Shown: piece after piece, positions 25,935-34,309 of the stretch
How the letters are laid out: the number at the start of each line of letters is the position of its first letter
Position numbering within the stretch: position 1 is the stretch's first letter
Assembly: GCA_035308905.1 (NCBI GenBank)
Contig: DATGFS010000009.1
Coordinates: 62,001-126,000 of the forward strand
Length of the DNA stretch: 64,000 nt
DNA from: a bacterium
Lineage (GTDB): Bacteria; Sysuimicrobiota; Sysuimicrobiia; Sysuimicrobiales; Segetimicrobiaceae
Reading direction: 5' to 3'
The notes under the pieces: model-generated
What the model saw: the letters and a program-made list of their open reading frames with translations, nothing else
Database searches by the model: none
What the model was told of the DNA's origin: nothing
Program-made: the position numbers and the translations under genes

Positions 25935-26909
25935 GTGAAGACCACGGTCATCGGCAGTTATCCCAAGATTCCCGATCCGCCCGCGCCGGGCCGCTGGCGC
26001 TCGAGCGTCGAGAAGCTTCAGCGCGGCGAGATCACGCGCGAAGATCTCCACCGGGTCGAGGACGAGGTGACGGCCGAGGTCCTGCACGAGCAGGCCGACG
26101 CCGGCGTAGATTTACTCACCGACGGGCAGATTCGCTGGGACGACGGGTTCACGTATTTCGCCCGCGGCCTCGCCGGGTTTACGATCAACGGCCTCCAGCG
26201 GTACTTCGATACGAACGTGTACTACCGCCAGCCGGTCGCGGCCGCCGAAGTCTCCTGGCGCGGCCCGATCACCGTGGCCGATTATCAGTTCGCCGCGTCG
26301 CACAGCACGCGGCCGGTGAAGCCGGTGGTGACCGGCCCGTTCACGCTCGCGGTGCTCAGCAAGGACGAGTTCTACGGCACGCTCGACCAGTTCGTGATGG
26401 CGCTCGCCGCGTCGCTCAACAAGGAGCTGCGCGCGCTCACCGCGGCGGGCGCGGCCGTGATCCAGGTGGACGAGCCGGGCCTGTTGACCCGGCGGGACCA
26501 GTTCCCGCTGTTCAAGCGCGCGTCGGAGGCGCTCTGGGACGGGATCACCGCGACCCGCGCCCTCTACACGTACTTCGGCCATCTCGACGGGCTGTATCCG
26601 GCGATCCTGGACCTGCCGGTCGACGTGCTCGGGGTCGACTTCGTCGCCGGGCCGCGCAACTGGGAGATTCTGCGCCGGGCGCGGTTCACGAAGGCCCTCG
26701 GCGCCGGCGTCCTCGACGCCCGCAACACCCGGCTCGAGTCGCCGGACGAGGTCGCCGCGCAGTCCCGGAAGGCCGCCGAGATCGCCCCGGCGGACACGCT
26801 GCAGATCGGGCCGAGCGCCGGGCTGGAGTTTCTCCCGCGCCGGGTGGCCCGCCGCAAACTCGAGGCGCTGGTCTCCGGCGTGCGCCTCGCCAACGGAGGT
26901 GCCGCATGA
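25935..26909 (+). CDS. MetE-core-like protein lacking the zinc ligands
   Basis: 324 aa, about the size of the MetE C-terminal (UROD/MetE-like) barrel alone. It keeps V-I-G-S-Y-P-K at the start, V-T-G-P-F-T and V-I-Q-V-D-E-P-G. The zinc-binding H-x-C is replaced by Y-F-G-H, and the later Cys is replaced (G-P-S-A-G-L-E). It therefore should not activate homocysteine by itself. It is translated with the next gene (ATGA overlap), which has all ligands. The two may form a heteromeric folate-independent methionine synthase, or this one may act on another thiol. GTG 25935 is favoured; GTG 25920 is possible. Confidence 0.82.
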   Translation: MKTTVIGSYPKIPDPPAPGRWRSSVEKLQRGEITREDLHRVEDEVTAEVLHEQADAGVDLLTDGQIRWDDGFTYFARGLAGFTINGLQRYFDTNVYYRQPVAAAEVSWRGPITVADYQFAASHSTRPVKPVVTGPFTLAVLSKDEFYGTLDQFVMALAASLNKELRALTAAGAAVIQVDEPGLLTRRDQFPLFKRASEALWDGITATRALYTYFGHLDGLYPAILDLPVDVLGVDFVAGPRNWEILRRARFTKALGAGVLDARNTRLESPDEVAAQSRKAAEIAPADTLQIGPSAGLEFLPRRVARRKLEALVSGVRLANGGAA

Positions 26910-27907
26910 CCCCGCCCGCCGCGCCCACGGCCGTCGCCACGCTCTTGCCCACGACGACCGTCGGCAGTTTCCCGAAGCCGCCGTATCTGCTGGAGGCGCG
27001 CCGCAAAGTGGCGCGCAAGCAGATGCCCGCCGCCGAGCTCGCGGCTCTCGAGCGCCGCGCCACGGAGGAATGGATCCGGCGGCAGGAGGAGCTCGACATC
27101 GACATCCTCGTCGACGGCGAGATGTACCGCGGCGACATGGTCGCGTTCTTCGCCGATCAGATGGACGGCTTCGAGATCGCCGGGCTCGTGCGTTCGTACG
27201 GCAACCGCTACTACCCGAAGCCCGTGGTCGTCCGGCCGGTGGGCCGCCGCGGCCCGCTCACGGTGGATTGGTACAAGTTCGCGCAGGGCCTCACGCCGAG
27301 GCCCGTGAAGGGCATGCTGACCGGCCCGTACACGATCGCGGAGTGGTCGTTCAACGAATACTATCCGTCGCGGCGCGAGCTCGTGATGGAGCTGGCCCGC
27401 GCCGTTCACGACGAGGCGGTCGACCTGGAGCGCGCCGGCGCGCGCTACATCCAGATCGACGAGCCGGCGATCCACACCCGTCCCGACGAAGACTTCGACC
27501 TCGCGGTCGAGGCAATGGACGTGGTGACGAAGGGACTTCGCTCCTACACGATCACCCACGTCTGCTACGGCGACGTGCCGAAGATCTATCCGGCGATGCT
27601 GCGCCTCGCGGTCAACCAGATCGACCTCGCGCTCAAGAACGACGATTTCGCGCTGCTCGAGACGTTTCGCTCGCCGCGGTTCACGAAGGACATCGGCCTC
27701 GGCGTGCTGGACGCGCACAGCCATCGCGCGGAGACGCCGGAGGAGGTCGTCGACGGCATCCGCCGGACGCTCGACGTGATCCCGGCGAAGCAGATCCAGG
27801 TGTCGCCCGACTGCGGCCTCAAGACGCGCACGATCGACGAAACCATGGCCAAGCTCGCTTCGATGGTCGAAGGGACGCGGCGCGTCCGGAAGGAGCTCAC
27901 CGCATAA
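26906..27907 (+). CDS. Core methionine synthase (MetE C-terminal domain type)
   Basis: 333 aa. Zinc ligands expected of MetE are present: H218 and C220 in T-H-V-C-Y-G, and C303 in S-P-D-C-G-L. D-E-P is at 185-187. The N-terminal folate domain of full-length MetE is missing, as in the core enzymes of archaea and Dehalococcoides, which take the methyl group from a corrinoid protein rather than from folate. Together with the zinc-less paralog upstream and a homocysteine methyltransferase at the window end, it suggests more than one route to methionine. Confidence 0.87.
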   Translation: MTPPAAPTAVATLLPTTTVGSFPKPPYLLEARRKVARKQMPAAELAALERRATEEWIRRQEELDIDILVDGEMYRGDMVAFFADQMDGFEIAGLVRSYGNRYYPKPVVVRPVGRRGPLTVDWYKFAQGLTPRPVKGMLTGPYTIAEWSFNEYYPSRRELVMELARAVHDEAVDLERAGARYIQIDEPAIHTRPDEDFDLAVEAMDVVTKGLRSYTITHVCYGDVPKIYPAMLRLAVNQIDLALKNDDFALLETFRSPRFTKDIGLGVLDAHSHRAETPEEVVDGIRRTLDVIPAKQIQVSPDCGLKTRTIDETMAKLASMVEGTRRVRKELTA

Positions 27908-28776
27908 CGCCGCCGGCCCCGCCGCTCGTCATCGTCGTCGAGGCGCACCGGACCCTGCGTGCCTCCCGGGAGCACGTGTTCGCGTTTGTCGCGCACCCGG
28001 AACACCTGCCGCGGTACGGGGCGCCGCTGTGGCTCGCCGCCGATCTCGACGATCGCCGAGGCGGCGACCCGCTCGTCACGCTGCGGGGGTACTTCGCCGG
28101 CCTGCCGGTCGAGGCGGTGATCCGGGCCGCGTCGCGCCCGCCGCAGAGCGTGGACATCACGCAGGTGCGCGGCACGCTCCGCGGGTTTTCGCTGCGCTTC
28201 AGGATCGATTCCGACGACGAGGGCACGCTGCTGGCCTGCCGCGTCGAGGCGGATCCGGGCATCCCGATGGTGTCGGACGAAGCGGCGAAGCATTTCCTCA
28301 CCCAGTACGTCGAGCGCATGCTGGACCGCCTCCGGCTCGCCGCGGAGCGGCGCGCGCCGTCACGGCGGCCCCCGCGGCCCTCCGCCAAAGAGGCCGCGGA
28401 GTCCGAGGCCGGCGACGTCGCGGTCGACGACAGTCTCCCGGCCGGTGAGCCGGCCGAACCGGATCGCGAGCGCGCGCCCGAACCCGGTGCCGCGGCCCCC
28501 CCGGCACCCCGGCGGCGGCCGCGTCCGTTCCCGCCGCGTAGACCTCGTCCCCAGCGTTCCGGACCGCCGCAACCTGCCGAATCACCGCAGCAGGCGCCCG
28601 ACGCGGGCATTCCCGAAGCCGAGGCCGCGACGTCCGGCCCGGCCGGTGCGGCGGACGCCGCGCCCGGGGGACAGGGACGCCGGCGGAGGCGCAGGCGCCG
28701 CCGCCGCGGGCGGGGTGCTTCCGGAGGCGGCCCGGCGGGTGGAGCGCCGGGAGCCGGACCGGCCGAAAGTCCCTAG
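27904..28776 (+). CDS. SRPBCC-family protein with long disordered tail; start codon unclear
   Basis: About 290 aa. Residues 1-145 read as a START/Bet v 1-like SRPBCC domain (V-F-A-F-V-A-H-P-E-H-L-P near the start, a long C-terminal helix). The remaining half is Pro/Ala/Arg-rich, ends in a run of ten or more Arg, and is surely disordered. No ATG, GTG or TTG lies where the fold begins. The only in-register codon at the expected junction is ATA at 27904, inside ATAA where the two previous junctions have ATGA. Either a non-standard start is used or the stop-codon change TGA to TAA destroyed the ATG. A GTG at 27976 would cut the first strand. Confidence 0.6.
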   Translation: MTPPAPPLVIVVEAHRTLRASREHVFAFVAHPEHLPRYGAPLWLAADLDDRRGGDPLVTLRGYFAGLPVEAVIRAASRPPQSVDITQVRGTLRGFSLRFRIDSDDEGTLLACRVEADPGIPMVSDEAAKHFLTQYVERMLDRLRLAAERRAPSRRPPRPSAKEAAESEAGDVAVDDSLPAGEPAEPDRERAPEPGAAAPPAPRRRPRPFPPRRPRPQRSGPPQPAESPQQAPDAGIPEAEAATSGPAGAADAAPGGQGRRRRRRRRRRGRGASGGGPAGGAPGAGPAESP

Positions 28777-28807
28777 CGAGACCCCCAGCACCGCAAGTCC
28801 GTGGGCA

Positions 28808-28837
28808 TTGACAACCCCTTCGTCCCGCCACTATCCT
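28808..28837 (+). promoter_or_regulatory. Sigma70-like promoter of the mrp operon
   Basis: Perfect TTGACA (28808-28813), 18-base spacer, TATCCT (28832-28837). The expected start near 28844 gives an unusually long leader of about 180 bases before ATG 29023. No known riboswitch was recognised in it. Confidence 0.65.
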
Positions 28838-28847
28838 GGTCTTAGGC

Positions 28848-28862
28848 TGAGAATTCTTCTCA
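28848..28862 (+). promoter_or_regulatory. Palindromic operator at the mrp transcription start
   Basis: TGAGAA-TTC-TTCTCA, perfect 6-base arms with a 3-base centre, lies directly after the -10. The position fits a repressor site. The cognate regulator is unknown. Confidence 0.5.
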
Positions 28863-29022
28863 CCGGTCCGGTCGGTGCGCCCCGACGCGCAGCAACTCCG
28901 GCCGCCGTTCCCGTGGTTTGTCGAACGAGAGCGCCCGCGGCCGAAGAGCGGCGCGCCCGGTGCGGCCTGGGCGCTAGAGGCCGGCGAGAACGCAGGCGGC
29001 GAGGACTCGAGGAGGCTACAGA

Positions 29023-30099
29023 ATGGCGGCACGATCCGTCGCGGTGACGCGCGAGCAGGTGGTCGACGCACTGCGCGATGTCATGGATCCCGAACTGCAC
29101 AAGAGCATCGTCGAGCTCAACATGGTGAAGGACGTCGAGATCCGCGGCGGCGCGGTCAAGGTCGACGCGCTGCTGACCATCAGCGGCTGTCCGCTCCGCG
29201 AGACCATCACCAATTCGATCCGCGACAAAGTCAAGGCGCTGCCCGGCGTGGACAGCGTGGATGTGCAGCTCGGCGTGATGACCCAGGAGCAGCGGCAGGC
29301 CCTCGTCGGCCAGCTCCGGCCCGGTCCGCAGAAGCAGTCGCCGCTCCTGTCCCCGACGTCCACCACCCGCATTCTCACGATCGCCAGCGGCAAAGGCGGG
29401 GTGGGCAAGTCCACCGTCACCACCAACCTGGCCGTCGCGCTGGCCCGGCGCGGACGCAAAGTCGGCATCGTGGATGCCGACGTCTACGGGTTCAGCATTC
29501 CGAAGATGCTCGGCGTCACCGGCAAGCCGACCATCATCGATCAGATGATCATCCCGCTCGAATGCTGGGGCGTGCGCGTCATGTCGATCGGCTTCATGGT
29601 CGACGAGAACGAAGCCGTGATGTGGCGCGGGCCCATGCTGCACAAGGCGATCACGACGTTCCTCAGCGAGGTGTACTGGGGCGATGTCGAGGATCTGCTG
29701 ATCGACCTCCCGCCCGGGACCGGGGACGTCTCGCTCACGATCGCGCAGACCCTGCCGCGCGCGGAGATGCTCATCGTGACGACGCCGCAGGAGACGGCGA
29801 CGGGGGTGGCTTATCGCGCCGGCCGGATGGCGGAGAAGGTCAACACGCCGGTGGTCGGCGTGGTGGAGAACATGTCGTACTACCTCCCGGCGCCGGGCGC
29901 GGAGCCCGTGTACATCTTCGGCCGCGGCGGCGGCGAGCGGCTGGCCGGCCTGGTGCAGGCGCCTCTGCTCGGCCAGATCCCGCTCGATCCGGCGATCCGG
30001 GAAGCGGGGGACCGCGGCCGGCCGGTGACGGCGATGGCGCCCGACGCGCCGTCGGCGCAGGTGTTCTACGAGATCGCCGACGCGCTGCTCAAAGAATGA
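29023..30099 (+). CDS. mrp: Mrp/ApbC-family P-loop ATPase with N-terminal MIP18 (DUF59) domain
   Basis: 358 aa. Residues 1-90: MIP18/DUF59 domain with the conserved Cys in S-G-C-P-L. Residues 115-358: P-loop ATPase with deviant Walker A S-G-K-G-G-V-G-K-S-T at 122-131. Family members carry and transfer Fe-S clusters. The C-x-x-C that bridges a cluster between two subunits, normally after V-E-N-M-S, is absent (Y-Y-L-P-A-P-G follows). Cluster binding, if any, must differ. AGGAGG ribosome site. Overlaps the DUF169 start by four bases. Confidence 0.9.
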   Translation: MAARSVAVTREQVVDALRDVMDPELHKSIVELNMVKDVEIRGGAVKVDALLTISGCPLRETITNSIRDKVKALPGVDSVDVQLGVMTQEQRQALVGQLRPGPQKQSPLLSPTSTTRILTIASGKGGVGKSTVTTNLAVALARRGRKVGIVDADVYGFSIPKMLGVTGKPTIIDQMIIPLECWGVRVMSIGFMVDENEAVMWRGPMLHKAITTFLSEVYWGDVEDLLIDLPPGTGDVSLTIAQTLPRAEMLIVTTPQETATGVAYRAGRMAEKVNTPVVGVVENMSYYLPAPGAEPVYIFGRGGGERLAGLVQAPLLGQIPLDPAIREAGDRGRPVTAMAPDAPSAQVFYEIADALLKE

Positions 30100-30947
30100 G
30101 CACCGTCCCGAAGCCGGAATCGACCGCGGCCTTGACGCCGGCCCAGATCAACACCGAGATCGAACAGCACGTCCGTCCGCAGACCTTCCCACTCGGCATC
30201 CGGATGCTGCGCGCGGGCGAGCCGCTGCCGGACAAGGTGCGCCGGCCCGCGGAGATTGGGATCAAGGTGGCGATCTGCCAGACCTTTTCGATCGCGCGCC
30301 GCTACGGGTGGGCGCTCGCGGTCGGCCGCGACGACTTGAGCTGTCCGCTCGCCAAGACCGCGTTCGGCTTCGAGCCCGTGCTGCCGTATTACGCGGAGGG
30401 GAACCTGGCGTGCGGCATGTACGTCGAGACGCCTGAAGCTGCCGCGCGGACGGAAGCCGAGGTGCCCAAGTTCGCGCTGGGGGAGTACGAGCGGATTCTC
30501 GTCGCGCCGCTCGGCCGCGCCGCGTTCGAGCCGGCCGTCGGCCTCGTCTACGGCAACTCGGCCCAGGTAATGCGGCTCGTCGCCGCCGCGCTGTACCAGC
30601 GCGGCGGGCGCCTCAGCAGCAGCTTCTCCGCGCGTCTCGACTGCGCCGACGCGGTGATCGAGACGATGCAGAGCGGGGAGCCGCAGGTGATCCTGCCGTG
30701 CTACGGCGACCGGATCTACGGCCAGACGGAAGACCACGAGATGGCGTTCGCGTTTCCGTGGGCGCGCGCGGCCGAGCTGGTCGACGGTCTGCGGGGGACG
30801 CAGCGCGGCGGCGTCCGGTACCCGATTCCGGCGTACCTGCGCTATACCGGCGAGTTTCCGGAGAAGTACCGCCGGCTCGACGCGATGTGGCAGGAGGACG
30901 CCGAGCGGCCGGACGTGGACAAGACAGGGGAAGAGAAGCGCAAGTGA
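30096..30947 (+). CDS. DUF169 family protein
   Basis: 283 aa. Matches the DUF169 pattern: P-L-G-I-R-M near 33, Q-T-F-S-I-A-R-R-Y-G, a segment with conserved cysteines (S-C-P-L-A-K and L-A-C-G-M-Y), and later L-V-Y-G-N-S-A-Q and D-C-A-D-A-V. Several of these cysteines could bind a metal or cluster, but no function is established. Its start overlaps the mrp stop (ATGA), and it precedes the oxidoreductase operon, so a role around Fe-S or ferredoxin metabolism is likely but unproven. Confidence 0.8.
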   Translation: MSTVPKPESTAALTPAQINTEIEQHVRPQTFPLGIRMLRAGEPLPDKVRRPAEIGIKVAICQTFSIARRYGWALAVGRDDLSCPLAKTAFGFEPVLPYYAEGNLACGMYVETPEAAARTEAEVPKFALGEYERILVAPLGRAAFEPAVGLVYGNSAQVMRLVAAALYQRGGRLSSSFSARLDCADAVIETMQSGEPQVILPCYGDRIYGQTEDHEMAFAFPWARAAELVDGLRGTQRGGVRYPIPAYLRYTGEFPEKYRRLDAMWQEDAERPDVDKTGEEKRK

Positions 30948-30994
30948 AAGGGGCTGGCCGTTTCGGGCCGTTCCACGAGGACGGATCCTGGGGC

Positions 30995-31058
30995 GGCGAC
31001 GCCTGCGCATCCCGCAGGTTAGTCCCCGCAAGGGGAGACGCCCAACCTTTAATGGGGG
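30995..31058 (+). repeat. Dispersed structured repeat, copy 2 (leader of the oxidoreductase operon)
   Basis: Bases 30995-31025 match copy 1 (9110-9140) at 28 of 31. Hairpin CCTGC/GCAGG (31002-31006 with 31014-31018) is followed by TCCCC-GCAA-GGGGA (31023-31036), a GNRA-capped stem. CCC (31041-31043) can then pair with the G-run at 31054-31058, which is also the likely ribosome site for GTG 31068. The arrangement looks like a 5' regulatory RNA able to hide the ribosome site. Alternatively it is a mobile palindromic repeat. Confidence 0.6.
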
Positions 31059-31067
31059 TGACCGAGC

Positions 31068-32834
31068 GTGGCTAAGCTCGTCAACGATCTATCGATTCGA
31101 CTCGCGGGAGAGGCGGGCCAGGGCGTCGAGTCCGGAGGCGCCGGGTTCGCGCAGGCCCTCAGCCACGGCGGGCTCTGGCTGCACACCTACCCCGAGTACA
31201 TGTCCCGCATTCGGGGCGGCCTGAACTTCTTCCAGATCCGCGTCTCGGAGCACCCCCTCTGGAGCCACCACGAGGGCATCCAGATGCTGCTCGCCTTCAG
31301 CCCGGAGGCGATCACCGATTACGCCGGCCACGTCGTGCCGGGCGGGGCGCTCGTCTTCGACGAGGGGCTCAAGGTCGACACGGCCGCGGCGGTCCGGCGC
31401 GGCGCGCAGCTGTTCAGCATGCCGCTGACCAAGATCGCGCAGGAACTCGGCGGGAACAAGATCATGGCCAACACGTGCGGCCTGGGCGCGCTCGCCGGCA
31501 TCGTCGAGTATCCGTTCGACTTCATCGGCGACGTGATCACCAAGAACTTCAAGCGAAAGGGCGACGCCGTCGTCGAGGGCAACCTGAAGGTGGCGCGGGA
31601 AGGCTACCGCCTCGCGGCCGAGCGCTACGCCAAGTCCTTCGACTGGAAGATCAGCCCGCTCCCCGACCGTCCCGACCGGATGCTGATCAACGGCAATCAG
31701 GCGATCGCGGTCGGCTCGATCGCCGCGGGCTGCCGGTTCATCTCCGGCTACCCGATGACGCCGGCGAGCTCGGTGCTCGAGTTCATGGCGTCGCACGCCC
31801 GAAAGTACGACATCGTCGTCAAGCAGACCGAGGACGAGATCGCGGCGATCTGCTTCGCCATCGGCGCCGGCAACGTCGGCGCGCGTTCGATGACCGCGAC
31901 GAGTGGCGGCGGCTTCGCCCTGATGACGGAGGCCCTCGGCCTCGCCGGGATGGCCGAGGTGCCGGTCGTGATCATCGAGGCGCAGCGGCCCGGGCCCTCG
32001 ACCGGCATGCCGACGAAGACCGAGCAGGGAGACCTGCTGTTCGCGCTGTTCGCGAGCCAGGGCGAGTTTCCGCGGATCGTCCTCGCGCCCGGCACGCAGG
32101 AAGAGTGCTTCGACGCCACGGTGCGGGCGTTCAACCTGGCGGAGAAGTGGCAGTGTCCCGTGATCGTGATGACCGAGTTCTACCTGACCAACACCATGCG
32201 CACGCTGCCGCCGTCGGAGTTCCCGATCGAGCGCGTGGCGATCGACCGGGGCGAGCTGCTGACCGCGGAGCAGCTGGACAAACTCGGCGAGCCGTACCTG
32301 CGCTACAAGGACACGCCGAGCGGCGTGTCGCCCCGCGCGTTCGCGGGGCACCCGAAGGCGCTGCAGCAGACGTGCAGCGACGAGCACGACGAGTACGGCC
32401 ACTTCGAGGACGAGGACGCGGCCAACCGCCTGCGGATGGCGGGGAAGCGCATGCGCAAGGTCCACAACATCGTGGAGGATCTGCGGGCGCCGTCGATCTA
32501 CGGCCCGGAGCGGGCCGAGATCACGCTGATGGGCTGGGGCGCCACCTACGGCGCGGTGCGCGAGGCGGTGGACCTGCTGAACGCCCGCGGCACCCGCGCC
32601 AACCTGCTTCACTTCGTCGACATCTGGCCGTTCCCGGAGGCAAAGGCGGCGCCGCTGATCGAGGCCGCACGGCAGCTGATCGCGGTCGAGGGCAACCAGA
32701 CCGGCCAGTTCGCGCAGATCGTCCGGGCGATGACCGGGCGGAAGGCCGACCGCATGATCTTACGGTGGGACGGCCGGCCGCTGTCCCCCGAGTACATTCT
32801 GGCGCAGCTCGAGGAGGCCAAGGTCCATGCTTGA
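31068..32834 (+). CDS. 2-oxoacid:ferredoxin oxidoreductase, fused gamma-alpha subunit
   Basis: 588 aa. Residues 1-190: gamma domain (G-E-A-G-Q-G-V-E-S-G-G near 13-23, M-S-R-I-R-G-G). Residues 205-588: alpha/pyrimidine-binding domain (I-S-G-Y-P-M-T-P-A-S near 225, T-A-T-S-G-G-G-F-A-L-M). It oxidises a 2-oxoacid with CoA and reduces ferredoxin in the two-subunit (OforA-type) enzyme; 2-oxoglutarate and pyruvate are both possible. GTG start after the structured leader. Overlaps the beta gene by eight bases. No delta ferredoxin subunit is encoded, so a free ferredoxin is needed. Confidence 0.93.
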   Translation: MAKLVNDLSIRLAGEAGQGVESGGAGFAQALSHGGLWLHTYPEYMSRIRGGLNFFQIRVSEHPLWSHHEGIQMLLAFSPEAITDYAGHVVPGGALVFDEGLKVDTAAAVRRGAQLFSMPLTKIAQELGGNKIMANTCGLGALAGIVEYPFDFIGDVITKNFKRKGDAVVEGNLKVAREGYRLAAERYAKSFDWKISPLPDRPDRMLINGNQAIAVGSIAAGCRFISGYPMTPASSVLEFMASHARKYDIVVKQTEDEIAAICFAIGAGNVGARSMTATSGGGFALMTEALGLAGMAEVPVVIIEAQRPGPSTGMPTKTEQGDLLFALFASQGEFPRIVLAPGTQEECFDATVRAFNLAEKWQCPVIVMTEFYLTNTMRTLPPSEFPIERVAIDRGELLTAEQLDKLGEPYLRYKDTPSGVSPRAFAGHPKALQQTCSDEHDEYGHFEDEDAANRLRMAGKRMRKVHNIVEDLRAPSIYGPERAEITLMGWGATYGAVREAVDLLNARGTRANLLHFVDIWPFPEAKAAPLIEAARQLIAVEGNQTGQFAQIVRAMTGRKADRMILRWDGRPLSPEYILAQLEEAKVHA

Positions 32835-33696
32835 TCAGAAGCTCTACAACAACGCGATCAAAGTCACGTGGTGCCCCGGCTGCGGGGACTACGGGATCCT
32901 CAACGCGGTCAAGAGCGCGCTCGCGCAGCTGGAGATCCATCCGCACGAGGTGATGTTCTTCTCAGGCATCGGGTGCGGCAGCAAGCTGCCCGACTACCTG
33001 AACGCCAACGCGTTCACGACGATCCACGGCCGCTCGCTGCCGATCGCGATGGGCGCCAAGCTCGGCAACCACGACCTGCACGTCATCTGCATCACCGGCG
33101 ACGGGGACGGGTACGGCATCGGCGGCAACCACTTCATGAACATCCTGCGCCGCAACCCCGACATCGTGCACATCGCCGAGAACAACATGGTCTACGGGCT
33201 GACGAAGGGCCAGTACGCGCCGACGAGCCCGCGGGGCTTCCAGACCAGCACGACGCCCGAGGGCAGTATCGAGGTCGCGTTCAACCCGCTGTCGACGGCG
33301 ATCAACGGCGGCGCGACGTTCGTGGCGCGCGGGTTCTCCGGCGATCCGAAGCACCTCGCCAAGCTGATCATGGCGGCGATCCACCACAAGGGCTACGCGC
33401 TGGTGGACGTGCTGCAGCCGTGCGTCATCTACAACAAGATCAACACGTACGACTTCTACCGCGAACGCATCTACAAGCTCGACGAGGCCGGCCACGATGT
33501 GACCGATCGGACGGCGGCGTGGCACAAGGCGCACGAGTGGGGCGAGAAGATTCCGATCGGCATCCTGTATCAGGTGCAGGACCAGCCGACGTACGAGGAT
33601 CAGGTCACCGAGCTCGCGGTCGGTCCCGTCGCGAAGCGCACGCTGGCGCCGCTCACGACGGCCCAGGCCGACGCGCTGCGCCGGGAGTTCTTTTAG
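32827..33696 (+). CDS. 2-oxoacid:ferredoxin oxidoreductase, beta subunit
   Basis: 289 aa. ThDP-binding motif G-D-G-D-G-Y-G-I-G-G-N near 97 followed by N-N-M-V-Y-G-L-T-K-G-Q. Cluster cysteines: W-C-P-G-C at 16/19, G-I-G-C-G near 50, and L-Q-P-C-V near 198, enough for one [4Fe-4S]. Forms the active enzyme with the gamma-alpha subunit encoded just upstream. Followed after 13 bases by a Fur-family regulator. Confidence 0.95.
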   Translation: MLDQKLYNNAIKVTWCPGCGDYGILNAVKSALAQLEIHPHEVMFFSGIGCGSKLPDYLNANAFTTIHGRSLPIAMGAKLGNHDLHVICITGDGDGYGIGGNHFMNILRRNPDIVHIAENNMVYGLTKGQYAPTSPRGFQTSTTPEGSIEVAFNPLSTAINGGATFVARGFSGDPKHLAKLIMAAIHHKGYALVDVLQPCVIYNKINTYDFYRERIYKLDEAGHDVTDRTAAWHKAHEWGEKIPIGILYQVQDQPTYEDQVTELAVGPVAKRTLAPLTTAQADALRREFF

Positions 33697-33709
33697 CGGA
33701 GGGCCGAGG

Positions 33710-34309
33710 GTGGCGATCCCGTCCGGCAAGGTCGGGATGCGGTCGGCGGCGGTGCCGGGCGCCGGCCGGCCTGCGGCCGGCGCCCGTGTGATCCAAGCCG
33801 GCCGCCCAACGCGCGGCATGCGGCGCCATCAGCCGGGCGGCGTCGCCGCGCACCTCCGCGTCCTGGAGCGTCAGGGCTACCGCGCGACCCCGCAGCGGCG
33901 GGCGATCCTCCAGAGCCTCCTCAGTACCGGGCGGATCAATGTGCCGGCGGAAGACGTCTGCCGGCGCGCCCGCGCGCTCTGCCCCACCGTGAACCTTGCG
34001 ACGACGTACCGGACGCTCGAACTGCTGGGCCGGCTTGGGATCGTGCGGCGGCTGACGTACGGGGATGGCCGGGCCGTCTTCTGCGCCAATCCGCGGCCCC
34101 ATTACCACGGGACGTGTCTTGGGTGCGGCGCCGTCGTCGATCTGCCTCAGGGGCGGGTGGCGGAGGTCCTGGAGCGGGAGCAGTCCGGGCTCACCGATCC
34201 CGCGTTCGGCGTCGTGAGCCATCGCGTCGAATTCTACGGCTACTGCGCGTCCTGCCGCGGCGCAGGGGTCGAGGCGCTGCCTTCCGGCGGCCAGGCAGGC
34301 CGCGGGTGA
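33710..34309 (+). CDS. Fur-family metal-responsive regulator
   Basis: 199 aa from GTG 33710, which has GGAGGG about six bases upstream; an internal ATG at 33818 would give a 163-residue protein nearer the family length. Winged helix at the start (Y-R-A-T-P-Q-R-R-A-I-L, then T-T-Y-R-T-L-E-L-L), then the dimer/metal domain with H-Y-H-G-T-C-L-G-C-G and a second C-A-S-C. The two C-x2-C pairs give the structural zinc site. Fur, Zur and PerR cannot be told apart here. Downstream of ferredoxin-linked genes; overlaps the LptA-like gene (GTGA). Confidence 0.9.
   Translation: MAIPSGKVGMRSAAVPGAGRPAAGARVIQAGRPTRGMRRHQPGGVAAHLRVLERQGYRATPQRRAILQSLLSTGRINVPAEDVCRRARALCPTVNLATTYRTLELLGRLGIVRRLTYGDGRAVFCANPRPHYHGTCLGCGAVVDLPQGRVAEVLEREQSGLTDPAFGVVSHRVEFYGYCASCRGAGVEALPSGGQAGRG

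Noticed and set aside
28640-28776. Arg-run region as a frameshift or wrong-frame artefact
   Set aside because: The same frame carries the SRPBCC domain without interruption, and a disordered basic tail is common in high-GC genomes. It was kept as part of the gene.
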